From Polytrichum commune (taxonomy: Eukaryota; Streptophyta; Polytrichopsida; Polytrichales; Polytrichaceae), in assembly GCA_950295325.1 (NCBI GenBank), contig OX485803.1:17422001-17486000 (forward strand): a stretch of DNA of 64,000 bases, written 5' to 3'. The notes beneath the pieces were generated by a model. It saw nothing but the letters and a program-made list of their open reading frames with translations, had not been told where the DNA came from and ran no database searches. This document shows, piece by piece, positions 36,906 to 48,874 of the stretch. The stretch's first letter is position 1. Every line of letters starts with the position of its first letter. The position numbers and the translations under genes were made by a program.

Positions 36906-37904
36906 TGGAGGGGGACCTATATGACATTTAATGAGCACAAAGATTTTCCCTTTGATAATGAATAAGACATTTGTAGGAGCTCTGAAAACTATGAGGAAAG
37001 TCGCTATGAATTAATTTGGAGTTCCTAACCATGGCATGTTCGCCAAAAAAAAAAACGGAGAAATAGGCTAGTCAACAAAAATGGAGAAGCATGCTAGTTG
37101 GCAAAAAGTAACCATTTAAGGCCCATCTACCTTATTTTTGTTTTAAGCTTTTGGATATATGAAAAAGGCCTCCACCATCCACCAATATTGGTACCTACCT
37201 ACCTACCTACCTATCACTTGCCATATTTTTCATCCACAAATGACATCATTCATAATTCCCAAATTATGTCCATGAGGTGATTGGTTATGAATTAGATAAC
37301 CAATTGGAGTAGACAGACGAGTCGTCATCCACTCTCCTCGTATTGGTTATTTAGTTCATAATTGATTAGCTCATGGAGATAATATGGGAATTATGGATGA
37401 TATCATGTCTCCAAGGATTAAGAGTTCTGACAATTTTTGATATGTAACCCTTATACTCTTGGATGAGTGATTGGTTACGATTAGTGTTCAAGATTGAAGT
37501 CTTCAATGCCCTTCAAATGTGATTTGGCCCTTCAAAATATACATTTCTCAAAACAAACCTTCATAACACAACCTCGAAATTGAAAATGAAGACGTCACTC
37601 GAAGTCCTCAATACAATTTGCCTGCCACAAGAATCAACAAACTTGGGCCATTGTCACTACAAGAAGTGGAGTTAGATGGTTGATACGTAATTCTTTACAT
37701 TGTACTGGAAACATGTACCCATATAATTCATGCACAAGTTTAATATGAGTTTTGTATTTCATTTTTATATTCTTGGATTAAGGTCTTGGATTTGAAGCGG
37801 CCCTTCAGCTGAAAGGCTGAAATTTGAGAGCCTTTCAGAATGAAACTCATATGAGGGCTTCAACCTTGAACATTGGTTACGACCGATAACCAGCTCGAGT
37901 GGGT

Positions 37905-38470
37905 GGATGAATCTCTCTCCTCTCTCCTCTCTCTCTCTCTTGCCTCTCTCCATCCATCGACCTACCAAGCAGATGACCGTGTCCGATGGGGTGGGTAGGT
38001 AGAGGAGGAGGTCGGAAGGAATCAGCACAGAGCCTCCAGGAAGGAAGAAGAAATCGACGAAGAAACGGCGGAGATGGGCCCCATTGTGCCATCTTTCCCT
38101 TCGCACACTCTTTCTTTATTCCCCTGTCACTCGTAAGGATCACCTTGGCCTTCCTGTCCTGCACGCAATTCCAATCTCTCGCTCTCGCCCCAGCCCCAGC
38201 CTCCGATTCAGGTACCCACGCCCTGTGCATTCGGCCAAGCAATGGCTTCAATTCACTCCTGGATTGAGTGTGTTGGTGCGATCCAGGAAGTGGTTTGAAC
38301 GGAAAGAGAATAAAAGAAAACAGAAGAGAGCGAAAGTGAACAAAAGAAAAGAGAAAGGGAAGAGATCGCTTCGAACGGTGTGTGAGTTCGTGTTGTTCTC
38401 TGTATGTAAAGGGTGCTTTGTAAGGTTAGCATGGTTTGCTTGCCCTAAATATGTGTAAAGTGGTTGAAGA
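37905..38470 (+). promoter_or_regulatory. Probable promoter and 5' untranslated region of MAEA/GID9
   Basis: A CT-rich tract at about 37912-37950 is followed by a GC- and CpG-richer stretch unlike the AT-rich surroundings. This is common around plant transcription starts. A possible 5'-UTR donor GTACCC lies after GATTCAG near 38210. The MAEA start codon is about 1.3 kb further on, so one or more 5'-UTR introns are likely. Frames here lack support as protein. Confidence 0.4.
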
Positions 38471-39741
38471 TTCAGGAGTTGGGACCAAAGGATACTTTGA
38501 GTGGGTTTAGGATTCGCGAAATGTGCGTTGTGATGATGTTACGGGAATGCGTAGTGGGGGTTAGGATTTTGAAACCCTAGCTCTCTTGGGGTGAATTCTA
38601 GGTTGTGGTTGAATGTGCTTAATTTGTCATCTCTTGTGTACAATTGGATATGGTCAGGAAGCAGACGTATGCGGATGACGTTACATGACACCACGAGGTT
38701 TGTGTAGCCTGAGTTTGAATGAATTCAGGATGACATTTGTAAATTACAGAGAATTGGTAATTTAATTTTGTTGTGGGAGTTTTTTCTAGGTGCACTGGTG
38801 CCTTCATCTGTGTACATAGATTTATGGATCCTCTCTTGCAAATTTTGAAGGGTTGGATTTTCTCAGCGATGTGACGTTTATGAGTTTTACAAAGGGTGTT
38901 TTGGCTGGAGTGGTGGTGGTGGTGTAATCGGAAACTAGTTAGTTTCATATGATTGTCATCACATTATGAGTAGGTGGATGTTAATGTGCTTATCTTTGCG
39001 GTTGCTTATGTTATTCACATTTAATTTGTGTCTTGACACTTCAAGGGAATGAAATGGGTTTTTCCTTCGGATTCAGCGTTTTTAGAAGAGTGACCTTTTG
39101 AAATTACGAAGGGAACGACACAACTAATAATAAGACCAAATCTAATGCACTATCTGGTTAGGAATGGATAAGTGGGATTGGTGGTGACTTGTCAAGGCTG
39201 GTTTTGTAATTGGTGGTTTAGTAGGCTTCTTTGTTCTGCCTTCCTTTAGGGTTACAGGATTTTGTTACTGAACTGATGGAATTACGCAATGCCTAGGTTA
39301 TACAGAAGTGTTACACATCACATTCATCTTCATTATTTGCACAATTTTTTATATAACAGGCTGGATGGTTGAACACTGTAATAGGTTCATAGGTTTTTGC
39401 TAGAATGTTTTCTTGTACGCAAGAGTAGAGGAAGGAGGTGCTGCACTTTGCCCATAGACATATATATCTCTTATAATCGTACAGGAAGTTCAAGCATCCT
39501 GATATTGCCTCTCTACTTGTTTCTACAGAATCAAACCCCCGAGCTCCAAATTGATCACGAGTTCATTTGCCAACCCTCTGCCTCCTGTGCGGCACAATTT
39601 TAGCCTTAACACCAGAGAATCGATGAGACACACATGCACAAGTTATTGACGGATGTGTTTGGCATCCCACGGTTGACACAATTAGGTTAGGTCATATTTC
39701 CTGCTTTGTTTTACCAAAGAAAGCCTTACACAACAGCGAAC

Positions 39742-42700
39742 ATGATGGAAACTGATCCCCTCCCAGCATCTAATGGGGCAGCCACACCTGCTCCAGTGGT
39801 TGCACCTCCAGTACAGATAACTCGTGTCAACGATCGGCTTTCAGAGTCTCTCAAGCTGGAGCACCAACTTGTAAAGGTCAGTATTAGGAGATTAGGAACA
39901 AAATCTCTTCTGAAAAGGACACAAGTGCTGTCATATAATTTTATTCATCAAAACCATGGAGATAACAATGCATGTTGAATTGTCATGGGCTGATGAGGAC
40001 ATTCTTTGAAGAGGCCCAAATTTTTCAATTCTTATATGGTGGTTTATATCAGTTGTTCTAAAGATCATCAAGGTCAGATTTGCACCAACAGTGTTCAACA
40101 GAGAGTCTGGTGTCTAAGATTAAAAACATTCTGGTTCTGAATGCTTTTTCATCTGTAAAAAAGGAAGACATTATGTCCTTTGCCTCAAGTAGGTCATACT
40201 GGTTATTGAATGAGGTTGCCTTCTTGCCCAATGTAGGTCCCATATGAGCATTTGAAGAAGGCCATGCGGGTCAGCACCCGTTTGGTGGAGAAAGAAGTGA
40301 ATGCTGTGGTAGCTGGAGTGGCTGATGCTATTGACAGAGATATGTCCAAAGAAGAAGCTGTACAGCATCTAACATCTTTGGTGTCTCGATTGCAAGGGCT
40401 AAAACGCAAGGTATGCTTGTCAATATGCTTCTAAAGCTGTAAACAAGTGTATTCTTAGAATTAGTCTATTTTATATTTGTTTGGTTTCAGAATCCTAACA
40501 ATGTATCAAACCAAGTGACATTTTGGCGGTCTCTACCTGCCATTGCTGCGCACGGTCCCTACATATACTACCCATTGAGGATTGCTGACTTGGTCTGCAG
40601 TTGGACGAGAGCAACAGGAGTGAGCAAGTGCAAGTGCAAAGATGCCGAGCCAGACTCGATCACTTGAGCATGCTCCAGCGTCTTGGTGGCAAGGAGGTTG
40701 AAGCCAGCTGGAATAACACACGGGTCCAGAGAATTCTGGTAGATTACATGTTACGATCATCATACTATGATACAGCCCTCAAGCTGGCAGACTCAAATAA
40801 TCTTCAGGTTTGTCTCATTTGCAATCTATCATACATGTATCTGCAGTTGGCTAGAGCAGTCTAGTTTTAAAGACTTCCACTTGTGGATGTGGATTACAGA
40901 TAGTGTGGTGCTGTGGAAAGGGTGGCTTAAACTCAAGGCCTTAACCCAGATCCCATGGGAACTCCAAGATCAAGCCGCCTAAGGATGGGATAGTATTGGG
41001 TGGGTGACCTTAGCACTTGCTTTCCAGTGCACCTACCACCTATGGTCCACCCAATCATAGTGGGGTATCTGGGTGAACCGGATATTTTCAACCAAGCATG
41101 TGGATACCTAGGGGTTCGCCCTTTGGGGAGGTAGGTTCTGGTCGGCTTGTTTGCAGCCATTCAAGGTGTTTACCTTGGAAAGGTGGCAGTAGGCTTTGGG
41201 GGCCCTGTGATTCTGGTGATGCTCGTTTCGGGATTACATATAGAGTTAGACCACCTCAAATATGAAGCAACAACACATTTCATTCTGGCAACAGCATACA
41301 TCAGTGGTTGTCTTTCTTTTCTTTTTGGTGCTGTGGATGCTGACTTTTCACCAGATGTTGATGGTTTGTCATGGTAAACTTGATTCTCATAAGCACTATA
41401 AAATGGTACATGTGCAGGAGCTAGTTGATGTTGACATCTTCTTAGATGCTCGAAAAGTTGTGGAGGCTCTACGAAATAGGGATTGTTCCGAGGCCCTCAT
41501 GTGGTGCATCGAGAATAAGTCTAAGCTTAAGAAGTCAAAGGTAGTGCAGGTTCCTTCCTAATGAGTGCTCCCAATCCAGATGGCATACTTGACCTTCATA
41601 TGATGCCATCTTTAACTGACTTGTATAAGCTGATCTCTTATTTCATGATTCGTGAACCTGTTTTTAATGCCCATCAAGTTATTCTGATTCTCTTGTATAT
41701 TGCAGTGGTCACGTTAACCTGGTACAGAGCTGTCCTGATGACTATCATGTGGGGCATTTTTCCAGAGCAAATTTGAGTTCAAGCTGAGGCTACAAGAGTT
41801 CATAGAATTGGTCAGGGCAAACAAGATGATGGATGCTATTCATTATGCTCGCAAGTACCTTTCCACATGGGGCTCAACTAACATGAAGGAACTCCAGCAG
41901 GCTATGGCCACCCTAGCTTTTAAAAGTAATACTGATTGTCCTGGCTACAAGGTGCTTCTTCTTTACTTATAACTCTGAGTTTTGTGTCTTTTCACTCATT
42001 CTCAATCGATGGACAGTCCAGGCTGGCTGTTTGATACCTCGTAGACAGGCTTTGCAATTTTGTTTGTTTCCCAGCTGTAAATTACACTGGGACAACATTG
42101 TGGTATATGATTAAATTAATATTGCAAAAATATGTGCAATGTTGTGTGAATGCATAAAAATTCCTTTTTTCATCATGATTGACATCTTTGTTTAGAATGA
42201 AATGCCTCAATTCATCTTCTAGGTTTTGACAAGCTCAATAGCATGAACGCACTTAGCTGTTGTTGCATGAGTGATATATTGGCAAAGTTCAAAGAGTTCA
42301 TTGTAAGGATGACAAGATTTCGCCTGTCTTCTGAGTTGGGATAAAATGATCCTTAAATGAAGTTGTGGCATTGCTTTTTGTTTCAGAGATGTTTGATCCT
42401 GAAGGGAGTGTGTCTGGTTAGTGCAGATACTTTTTGATGCACAGCAGTGGGACAATCTGACTCAACAATTTAAACAAGAGTTCTACAAATTGTATGGCAT
42501 GACTCTGGAGCCCCTCCTCAACATTCACCTTCAAGCTGGCCTTTCTGCTCTTAAAACACCGTATCCACCTCCCAACTTGTGATTGTTGTTTGTCATTCAT
42601 GATGTTTGGATTTTGCAGCTTGAATTGCATTGTGTTCTGTCAAGAAGTCTGTCTAGGCTGTCCTCCCAAGTTCTTCATTACTCTGGATTAAGAACCAAAA

Positions 42701-43836
42701 ATCTAAGAATCAAAGAGTTTTCATGAGATTCTTTTGAATGTCAAGTTTCAGCTACTGTAGTCTAGGTCATTCTAAATTCTTATGGCTTCCAGAAGTCAAT
42801 GTATACTTTTGGATGAAGTCTATGGTACAATAATGGGAGTCCATGATGGGTCAAGAAACACAACTAGTCTCTCTTACTCAACCTGACCTCTGTTTTTCCA
42901 GCTATTTGTCGTGCACTTATATATCATATTCATGATTGTTGAAAGTCTGCAATGATTTGCCATCTCTTCAGCAGATACCCTTGACTTCAATTCCATCTAG
43001 ATTCTGTTATGAGGAAGGATGCACAAAAGAGGACCCACTGTCACAGGAGAACATTCGGAAGCTTGCAGAGCCATTGCCATTTGCAAAGCACATTCACAGT
43101 AAGCTAGTGTGCTATATTTCAAAGGAGCTGATGAATGAGGACAACCCACCATTAGTACTGCCAAATGGTTATGTGTACAGCACCCGGGTACGTGTCTCAT
43201 TCATGAATATGGTCCGAATATTTATGGATTTTTATCAGTCTGTATGTCTGAGAGGACATTTTGAAAGGATTTTGAAACTGTCAAGGATTTTGAAACTGCT
43301 TCACCCAAGGTATGCAGGTGTTATTCGGTTGGCTTTCCCAATTGGACAACTTATAGGATTGGTGTCTGGTCTGCTGAGGATCAATGAACAAACACCATAA
43401 AGACACATGTTTGAAAATGATTGGACTATGGCTTTGAATTTTGTTAACTATGCTACACTAAACTGTAAACACGATTGGGAGGACCTATGCATTTGGTTAA
43501 GTATTCAACAAACATGCACTTCCAATAGCCTTAAGTAAATCAGGGGAGCTCTGATTTCCAATCCAATTCTTGCTGATGTTTCATCGTAGATTTGCTAATG
43601 CAACACAGTTTTGTGTAAATCTAACCGGTAGAAGTTGGAGAGCATGAAAAACGGTCCGAGTAGCACCCACATACCTTGCACAGTTTAACATTCAATTGGA
43701 ACTGATACCTGATGTTTTCAAATATTGTCTCCAGGCATTGGAACAGATGGCTAGAAGGAATAATGGTAAAATCACGTGCCCAAGGACTGGTGCGGTTTGC
43801 ACTCTCTCAGACCTTTCGAAAGCATACATTTCATAA
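39742..43836 (+). CDS. MAEA: MAEA/GID9 homolog, RING-type subunit of the GID/CTLH E3 ubiquitin ligase
   Basis: Eight exons: 39742-39876, 40237-40410, 40601-40807, 41418-41540, 41766-41951, 42427-42560, 43001-43187 and 43735-43836 (TAA). All are GT..AG with matching phases and no stops, giving 415 residues, the usual family size. Order: an N-terminal helical region (KLEHQLVK|VPYEHLKK, residues about 35-53), a LisH motif near 143-168 (RILVDYMLRSSYYDTALKLA), CTLH and CRA from about 175 (FLDARKVVEALRNRDCSEAL), the LYGMTLEPLLNIHLQAGLSA block, and a C-terminal RING-like domain (KLVCYISKEL, LPNGYVYSTR, GKITCPRTGAVC). In yeast, animals and plants this protein pairs with RMND5/GID2 to transfer ubiquitin. 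The start is the first of two adjacent ATGs. Donor 1 is GTCAGT, less usual. Intron 3 carries a 5S-rRNA-like relic. Confidence 0.95.
40920..41035 (+). mobile_element. 5S-rRNA-derived sequence (SINE3-type relic or 5S pseudogene) in MAEA intron 3
   Basis: Aligned from memory with plant 5S rRNA: GGGTG at the start, TTAA before ATCCCAT, then AACTCC, AAGC, and AGTATTGGG with TGGGTGACCT. These are landmarks of the 5S internal promoter (A box, IE, C box) in correct order and spacing over about 115 bases, with many substitutions. The following 41036-41140 is a G/C-rich unrelated tail. Not a functional 5S gene. Either a processed 5S copy or the head of a 5S-derived SINE. Confidence 0.7.
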
Positions 43837-44619
43837 CTAAAGGCTACTTGATCTTCCAGTTCTAATGTGTTGGGTCCTGGAATGAGGTGGCAACTTGCTT
43901 CTAGAGCTCTTGTTGTAGCTAGTAGTGGTTCTTTCAAGGAATTTGACCATCTTTTTAAGGAAGCTCAAACTCCATCTGTAGTGTAGTCTCATGAACGCTC
44001 TTTATGAGGTGTGTGCCTAGGTGTATATTTGTAGGTAAGGTAGCTTCGCTTGTGATCTGGCAGCCAATCTGCAAGATACTGTAGCATACTGCTCGTGTGT
44101 CCCATAACGACGTAAATTCCAACCCAAAAGTTCTCAGTTTTCCTTCATCAGGATGACAAGTTCAAAGGAAAGGGCAATTCTCTTGTACTACTTGGGTCAA
44201 GCATCAGCTTTGCAACTGGCTCAGTGATGTACCATTTATCATCAGCTCATCAATTGGAATGATTCAGCATGTCATCAATTGGATGTTGGCAAGACTTTTT
44301 CTCTTACACTTTTGCATGATTTGGAAGATGTTCTTGATCAATGTTCCTGTAGTCATCCGATACACTGATTCTAGGTGCTTGCTGATGGGAAATTCAGTCT
44401 GATCTGAATGTCAGGATGACCAACATCTATTCCAGTACAAGAGTCAAATTTGTCTTTGCAACCAGCCATACACAGGGTTGGAGTAATATATGTAGCAGTT
44501 TGGACATTAGAGTGATTAAGGTGAGTAAGGTAGATGGGTCTTAAATGGTTATTTTTTCCAACTAGCCCTCCTATAGTAGGATATGAAAGATGTCAGTGTC
44601 CAGGGAGGTTTTTGGCATA
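43837..44619. other. 3' flank of MAEA, no gene recognised
   Basis: This should hold the MAEA 3' untranslated region. I see no canonical AATAAA close to the stop codon and no further exon. Confidence 0.45.
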
Positions 44620-45430
44620 CAGTCCTATTCCTCTAATATGACACTCGATAATACGACAACCTTGATGTAATGACACAATTTTGTAAACCAAACTTTCTAG
44701 TTAAAATCTACCTCTATAATATGATTGACATTGTTAAAATGAAACTCTTAGACCGTCAAAATTTCACATTGTAGAGGTAATAAATGCATATATGGTAGGC
44801 CCCACACATGTATAAGTACATAGTTAATATTAAATGTGTAACTTTCACATACGAAATGTGGATAAAAGACATTTTAATGTCAAATCATGTTAAACAGGGG
44901 AACTAAGGGAACTAGGTTCTCTATCTCAAAATTTAATCTAGAGATTTATTAGCTTTTGTCTCTTTCGCAATAATATTTCACCTAAACCCTAAACCAAAAC
45001 CAAGGTGCATGATTTGTTTTGAGCATTTTGAACTTGATATTTATCAGAGTGATTTGATCTACATGTTGTTGGAAAGCTCTTGAAATTTCACGTATTATGA
45101 AATTCCTCATCAAAACTATAGCTTGGACAAGATGAGATGCCACTTGAACATTATATGATAATGGAAGGTGAAGACATCATTGAAGTTACATATTGCATGT
45201 CAAAGCTAGTTGATATGGCCTTGGCATAGAGAATGGAGCCACCTGGTCTTGACTTTAATGCAAAGCCCTTAGATTCTTTGGATGCTGATGAAAGACCTCA
45301 CTTATTGTGTGAAACTGGTAGATGCTCAACATCATGCTCAATTGTTAGCTACATTTTGGATGGACATCCCATGAGAGTTTACTCCCGCGTACGTAATGAA
45401 ATTGCAAGCCATATCAAAGAAGCTCAATAA
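44620..45430 (+). pseudogene. Second pogo/Tigger-like element remnant
   Basis: TA at 44618-44619 is followed by CAGTCCTATTCCTCTAATAT, a typical pogo/Tigger-type terminus in plants. From about 45139 the frame reads MPLEHYMIMEGEDIIEV then KLVDMALA, parallel to PLEYINMEGEDDFEV and ELVQLV in the element at 47.2-48.2 kb. After a stop (TAG near 45228) it continues as SIVSYILDGHPMRV to a TAA near 45430. This is the C-terminal end of the transposase; the catalytic domain is absent and the right terminus was not found. Confidence 0.55.
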
Positions 45431-45639
45431 GATACACGTTGCCAATTTGAAGTGGCAACATCAACAGACTATTGATTCCTTCTTGAAGTCCACATAGATT
45501 TCATAAGAGAAATTTGCATATTTGTGCAGACATTTGAAGAAATACTTATTTTATACATGTGACAACATTCTAATGTATATTTTCATGGGTAGTGGTAGAA
45601 CAACAAAATGTGCTCATGATCGGTATAAGGTAGACATGC

Positions 45640-45800
45640 CTAATGCGGTTGATTATCTTCATCTGACACCGATATTTAAATGACATGTGCTTTGGTGTGG
45701 GTCCAAGAATGGATACCAAAAAAGACATGCGTGTTAGAAGAGATTGGACTTCGTGCTCATAAATATGATAACCATTCTAAACTAAATAATGAACTCACAA
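45640..45800 (+). repeat. Dispersed repeat family R1
   Basis: Contains ATGCCTAATGCGGTTGAT, GGTGTGGGTCCAAGAATGG, ATACCAAAAAAGACATG, GAAGAGATTGGACTTCGTG and TATGATAACCATTCTA. Same order as the 36.7-kb copy. From here to 47157 there is no gene; an 18-base G run lies at 46107-46124. Confidence 0.65.
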
Positions 45801-47159
45801 ATATCAAAGTTGCAATTTCTATTATGAATAAGTAGGGAGCCTCATAATAAACGGTCCTTAATAGGCGCAACCACCTTACAAAAAAGTCCATCACAACATT
45901 CAATGACAAAACCATTTAATAATAAACCCCACCACATGTGGAGACATATCAAGATGGATTAGTCTGCAAAAATAGAGGCTCTTCATTTGTGGTTGCTTCC
46001 GAATCTAAAGATTATTCAACTCATATTTTAGCTTTCGACCTAGTATGCTCTTGGGAGGGTTTAGATTCTATCAATGATTCTTTTTTCTTTTCTTTTCTTT
46101 TCTTTTGGGGGGGGGGGGGGGGGGTTCCAAATCTACAAGGAAGCCCTACTAGCAATCAGAGTTTGGGAAGTTTTTGAAGCCTTAGTGGCTAATTGCCGGT
46201 AGTTGCTACGAAGGGTCGGATTTTTTCCAATTTACATCGGCAAGAGCCGGTCTTTTGTAAAATCAATCGGCCAATTGCCTATATTTTCATATTTTCATTG
46301 GCCAATATCCGATTAAATGGAATTCATATCGGCACTAATTGTTTAAAAAATGTATGAAAAGTTATTAGAAATCATTTCTTAGTACAAAATCTTGAATAAG
46401 TGAAAAGAAAGGCATGTTCAAAACTTTAAATTTGAAGAGTTAATATCCTTGGCAAGAATTGAACCTAGCAATGTCTTCACCGCTTGAAGGCCAAGGGTCC
46501 CCCAATTCTTCATAGAAGCAATTGGATTTGGTCATGAAAAGGTTGCATAATTCAAAAAGTTTAAGGTTTAGGGTACTTCCTCAAGTGCATCATCAGATGC
46601 CCCAAACAAATAGCGCTCTGGATGCTTCTGGCTGAAATCCAGTAACTCACAAGAAGAATTGGCTACATTTCCAGGACATTCTCTGGTCCATCGGCTAATT
46701 GCCAGAGGATTGAAATTACAGTCGGATTGCCATCCGATGGTTGGAAATTTGGACTGGCCATGAGGAGAAATCCATCGGTTGATAATGAACTAGCCGTCGG
46801 TTTTCCCCGAACATAGCTAGCAATCACTTTCACTTTTGGAGTGATGAAGCCAACTACAACCTTAAAGCTGTAGATTATGGATGAAAGCACACACTCATCC
46901 ATATACATGCATATTCATCCACAATCTCCCCAATTCATCGGCTTGAATTTTTTGCAATTCCATCCATCACAGACCACGAAGTGCGCTATCTTATATAATA
47001 ATACAAGATTTGGTGTCCTATCACTCCTTTCGAAAAAAGACTTTGCACATGGAACTATGTAGAAAGGTTAGCCAATCTAGCTCTTCTACATTTTGGTGAT
47101 AGTAATGATTGGCTATGGCCATGAGAGAAGCTTTCCTCGTCATTCATTGATTTGAAGTA

Positions 47160-48208
47160 CAGTCTAACCTTGATAATGTCACCCTTGTTAATAGAACACC
47201 TTGATATTGTCACCTAAAAGTTTGAAACCGATTTTCATAGTGTAAAACTCCCTCGTTATTATCCCTATCACCCTTGATAATGTCACTATTTTTTTTCAAA
47301 ATCCGTAGTGTAAATGTGATAATATCAAGTATGGATGGATTGTATGGGTGGGCATGGGTTCGATATTATTGTTCATGGGTGAGCATGGGCTAAAGCAAAG
47401 CATATTGGGGGTCATTGAATGAGCTCTCATTCAATGCTTTCGGCATAGTGGGATGCCTTGTGTAATTTCAAATTTGGTACGTGTTTCGGAGTCCAAATGC
47501 TCAATCCAAAATGGAGGAAGCAACTTTGGAATTGGGTAGACTCATCGCCGCATTAAATTTGGGTTTGGATGTTGAAGGCAAGCCTGTAGAAAAGCTTTGT
47601 CCTTTGGAGTACATAAACATGGAAGGTGAAGATGATTTTGAGGTGGAATTTTCTACTGAGGAGCTTGTGCAATTAGTGCAAGATGGCGAACAGGTTCTTG
47701 ATTCCATGGAAGTGGACCCATTGATTGTTGATAGCAGTGATGATGAGTCTAAAGTAGTGAAGCTAAGCGATGCACAAAGATATGCTAAAGATGTTTTGAA
47801 TTTTATGACTAGACAAGGTTCTCAGATTTTCAGCACTCATGAGTTGTTAGAAATGGAAAAAATCCATGACAAACTCATTAGAATTGGTGTTGCACATTTA
47901 ACATCAACAAAACAATGTGACATTAGAAGCTTCTTTGTCTCTAGTGAGAGGTCTTTACCTGATCTCAATGACACATTATGATGTGCTCTTGTTGTTATTC
48001 ACAATTTTGAATTAGATTTTACATTCAAAAACATTGAAGTCTCGTATTTGTTATTTTAAAAAAAAATTGTAATTATATTTTGATTTTCTACGTATTTTTT
48101 GATAATATCACATTATGCACAAAATGTGACATTATCAAGTATGTCACACCTTGTTTATATCACACTTTTTGGTGAAACGGAGGGTGTGACATTATCAAGG
48201 TTAGGGTG
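47160..48208 (+). mobile_element. pogo/Tigger-like DNA transposon, internally deleted, 1049 bp
   Basis: Flanked by TA (47158-47159 and 48209-48210), the target duplication of the Tc1/mariner/pogo group. Left end CAGTCTAACCTTGATAATGT; right end on the opposite strand CACCCTAACCTTGATAATGT. The TTGATAATGTCAC word recurs several times inside both ends as subterminal repeats. It carries the C-terminal transposase ORF at 47511-47981 and no catalytic domain, so it is non-autonomous. Confidence 0.85.
47511..47981 (+). CDS. C-terminal fragment of pogo/Tigger transposase with PIP-box
   Basis: Intact frame of 156 codons after ATG, open further upstream. Sequence landmarks: PLEYINMEGEDD, FSTEELVQLVQDGEQ, an acidic stretch DSSDDES, DAQRYAKDVLNFMTRQG, and KQCDIRSFF. 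The last fits the PCNA-interacting consensus Q-x-x-I-x-x-F-F found at the C-terminus of pogo/Tigger transposases, thought to link transposition to replication. The N-terminal CENP-B-type DNA-binding and DDE domains are missing. It has stayed open, unlike the other transposon ORFs in the window, and may be a recent insertion or a retained peptide. Confidence 0.75.
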   Translation: MEEATLELGRLIAALNLGLDVEGKPVEKLCPLEYINMEGEDDFEVEFSTEELVQLVQDGEQVLDSMEVDPLIVDSSDDESKVVKLSDAQRYAKDVLNFMTRQGSQIFSTHELLEMEKIHDKLIRIGVAHLTSTKQCDIRSFFVSSERSLPDLNDTL

Positions 48209-48402
48209 TAGATACATAAGTTGGAGAATGTTCATGAGATAGAGTCTACATGTAGCTTCGTATATTAGATAGATGGAAGGTGGAGCCGAAGATTCATCAT
48301 ATGGGCCAAAAACGCCTCTTCAAGAGCCCCCCCCCCCCCTTTACCTTTACGTGAGTATAATCTACTTGCACCGTCTACAATGACTTCACATGTTGAAATG
48401 TT

Positions 48403-48555
48403 TTACAAAACATTATTCACATCCATAATATTGTTATGTGGGACTGACAATATTCTACATAATATTCTTCACATTCTGTATGAATATAAGGAATAGTCCG
48501 TGAAATATTGTCAATCCTACGGAACACTATTATGGATATGAATAATGTTATGTAA
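48403..48555. mobile_element. Foldback MITE, 153 bp
   Basis: The arms run almost to the centre. Left TTACAAAACATTATTCAC then ATCCATAATATTGTT and GGGACTGACAATATT; right arm on the opposite strand TTACATAACATTATTCAT, ATCCATAATAGTGTT and GGATTGACAATATT. A half copy is at 30692-30790. Confidence 0.75.
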
Positions 48556-48874
48556 CAAGCGCACTTTTTGAGAATAAGTGAACGACTCTTTAGATCAAAG
48601 GATTTTGACGTTGTTGAATGTTGTTATGTTGTCCACATTCAAATAATCAAATGTTCTTCTTCTCAAAGTATATATATATTCAATGAAATGTGCTAAATGG
48701 TATTCTACTTGCATGAGTATGTGTCATCTCTGGTCCTTTACATCCATGCATATGATACATTATTTTAATATGGTCCTCCCTTCCCACCTTTCTAGAACGG
48801 TGGGGAACGGTGGGGTGACATCCTCACCATCACTATCACCATCACCATCATGTTGTTTGTTGTGTGGTAGACTA

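Noticed and set aside
38084..38458. Open frame of about 125 codons upstream of MAEA
   Set aside because: Overlaps competing frames on both strands in a CT/CpG-rich promoter-like stretch; charged low-complexity product; best read as 5' untranslated region.
44983..45003. CCTAAACCCTAAACC, considered as an interstitial telomere repeat
   Set aside because: Only about two units; too short to mean anything.
47501..47707. Minus-strand frame rich in Ser/Thr
   Set aside because: Antisense shadow of the pogo/Tigger transposase fragment.
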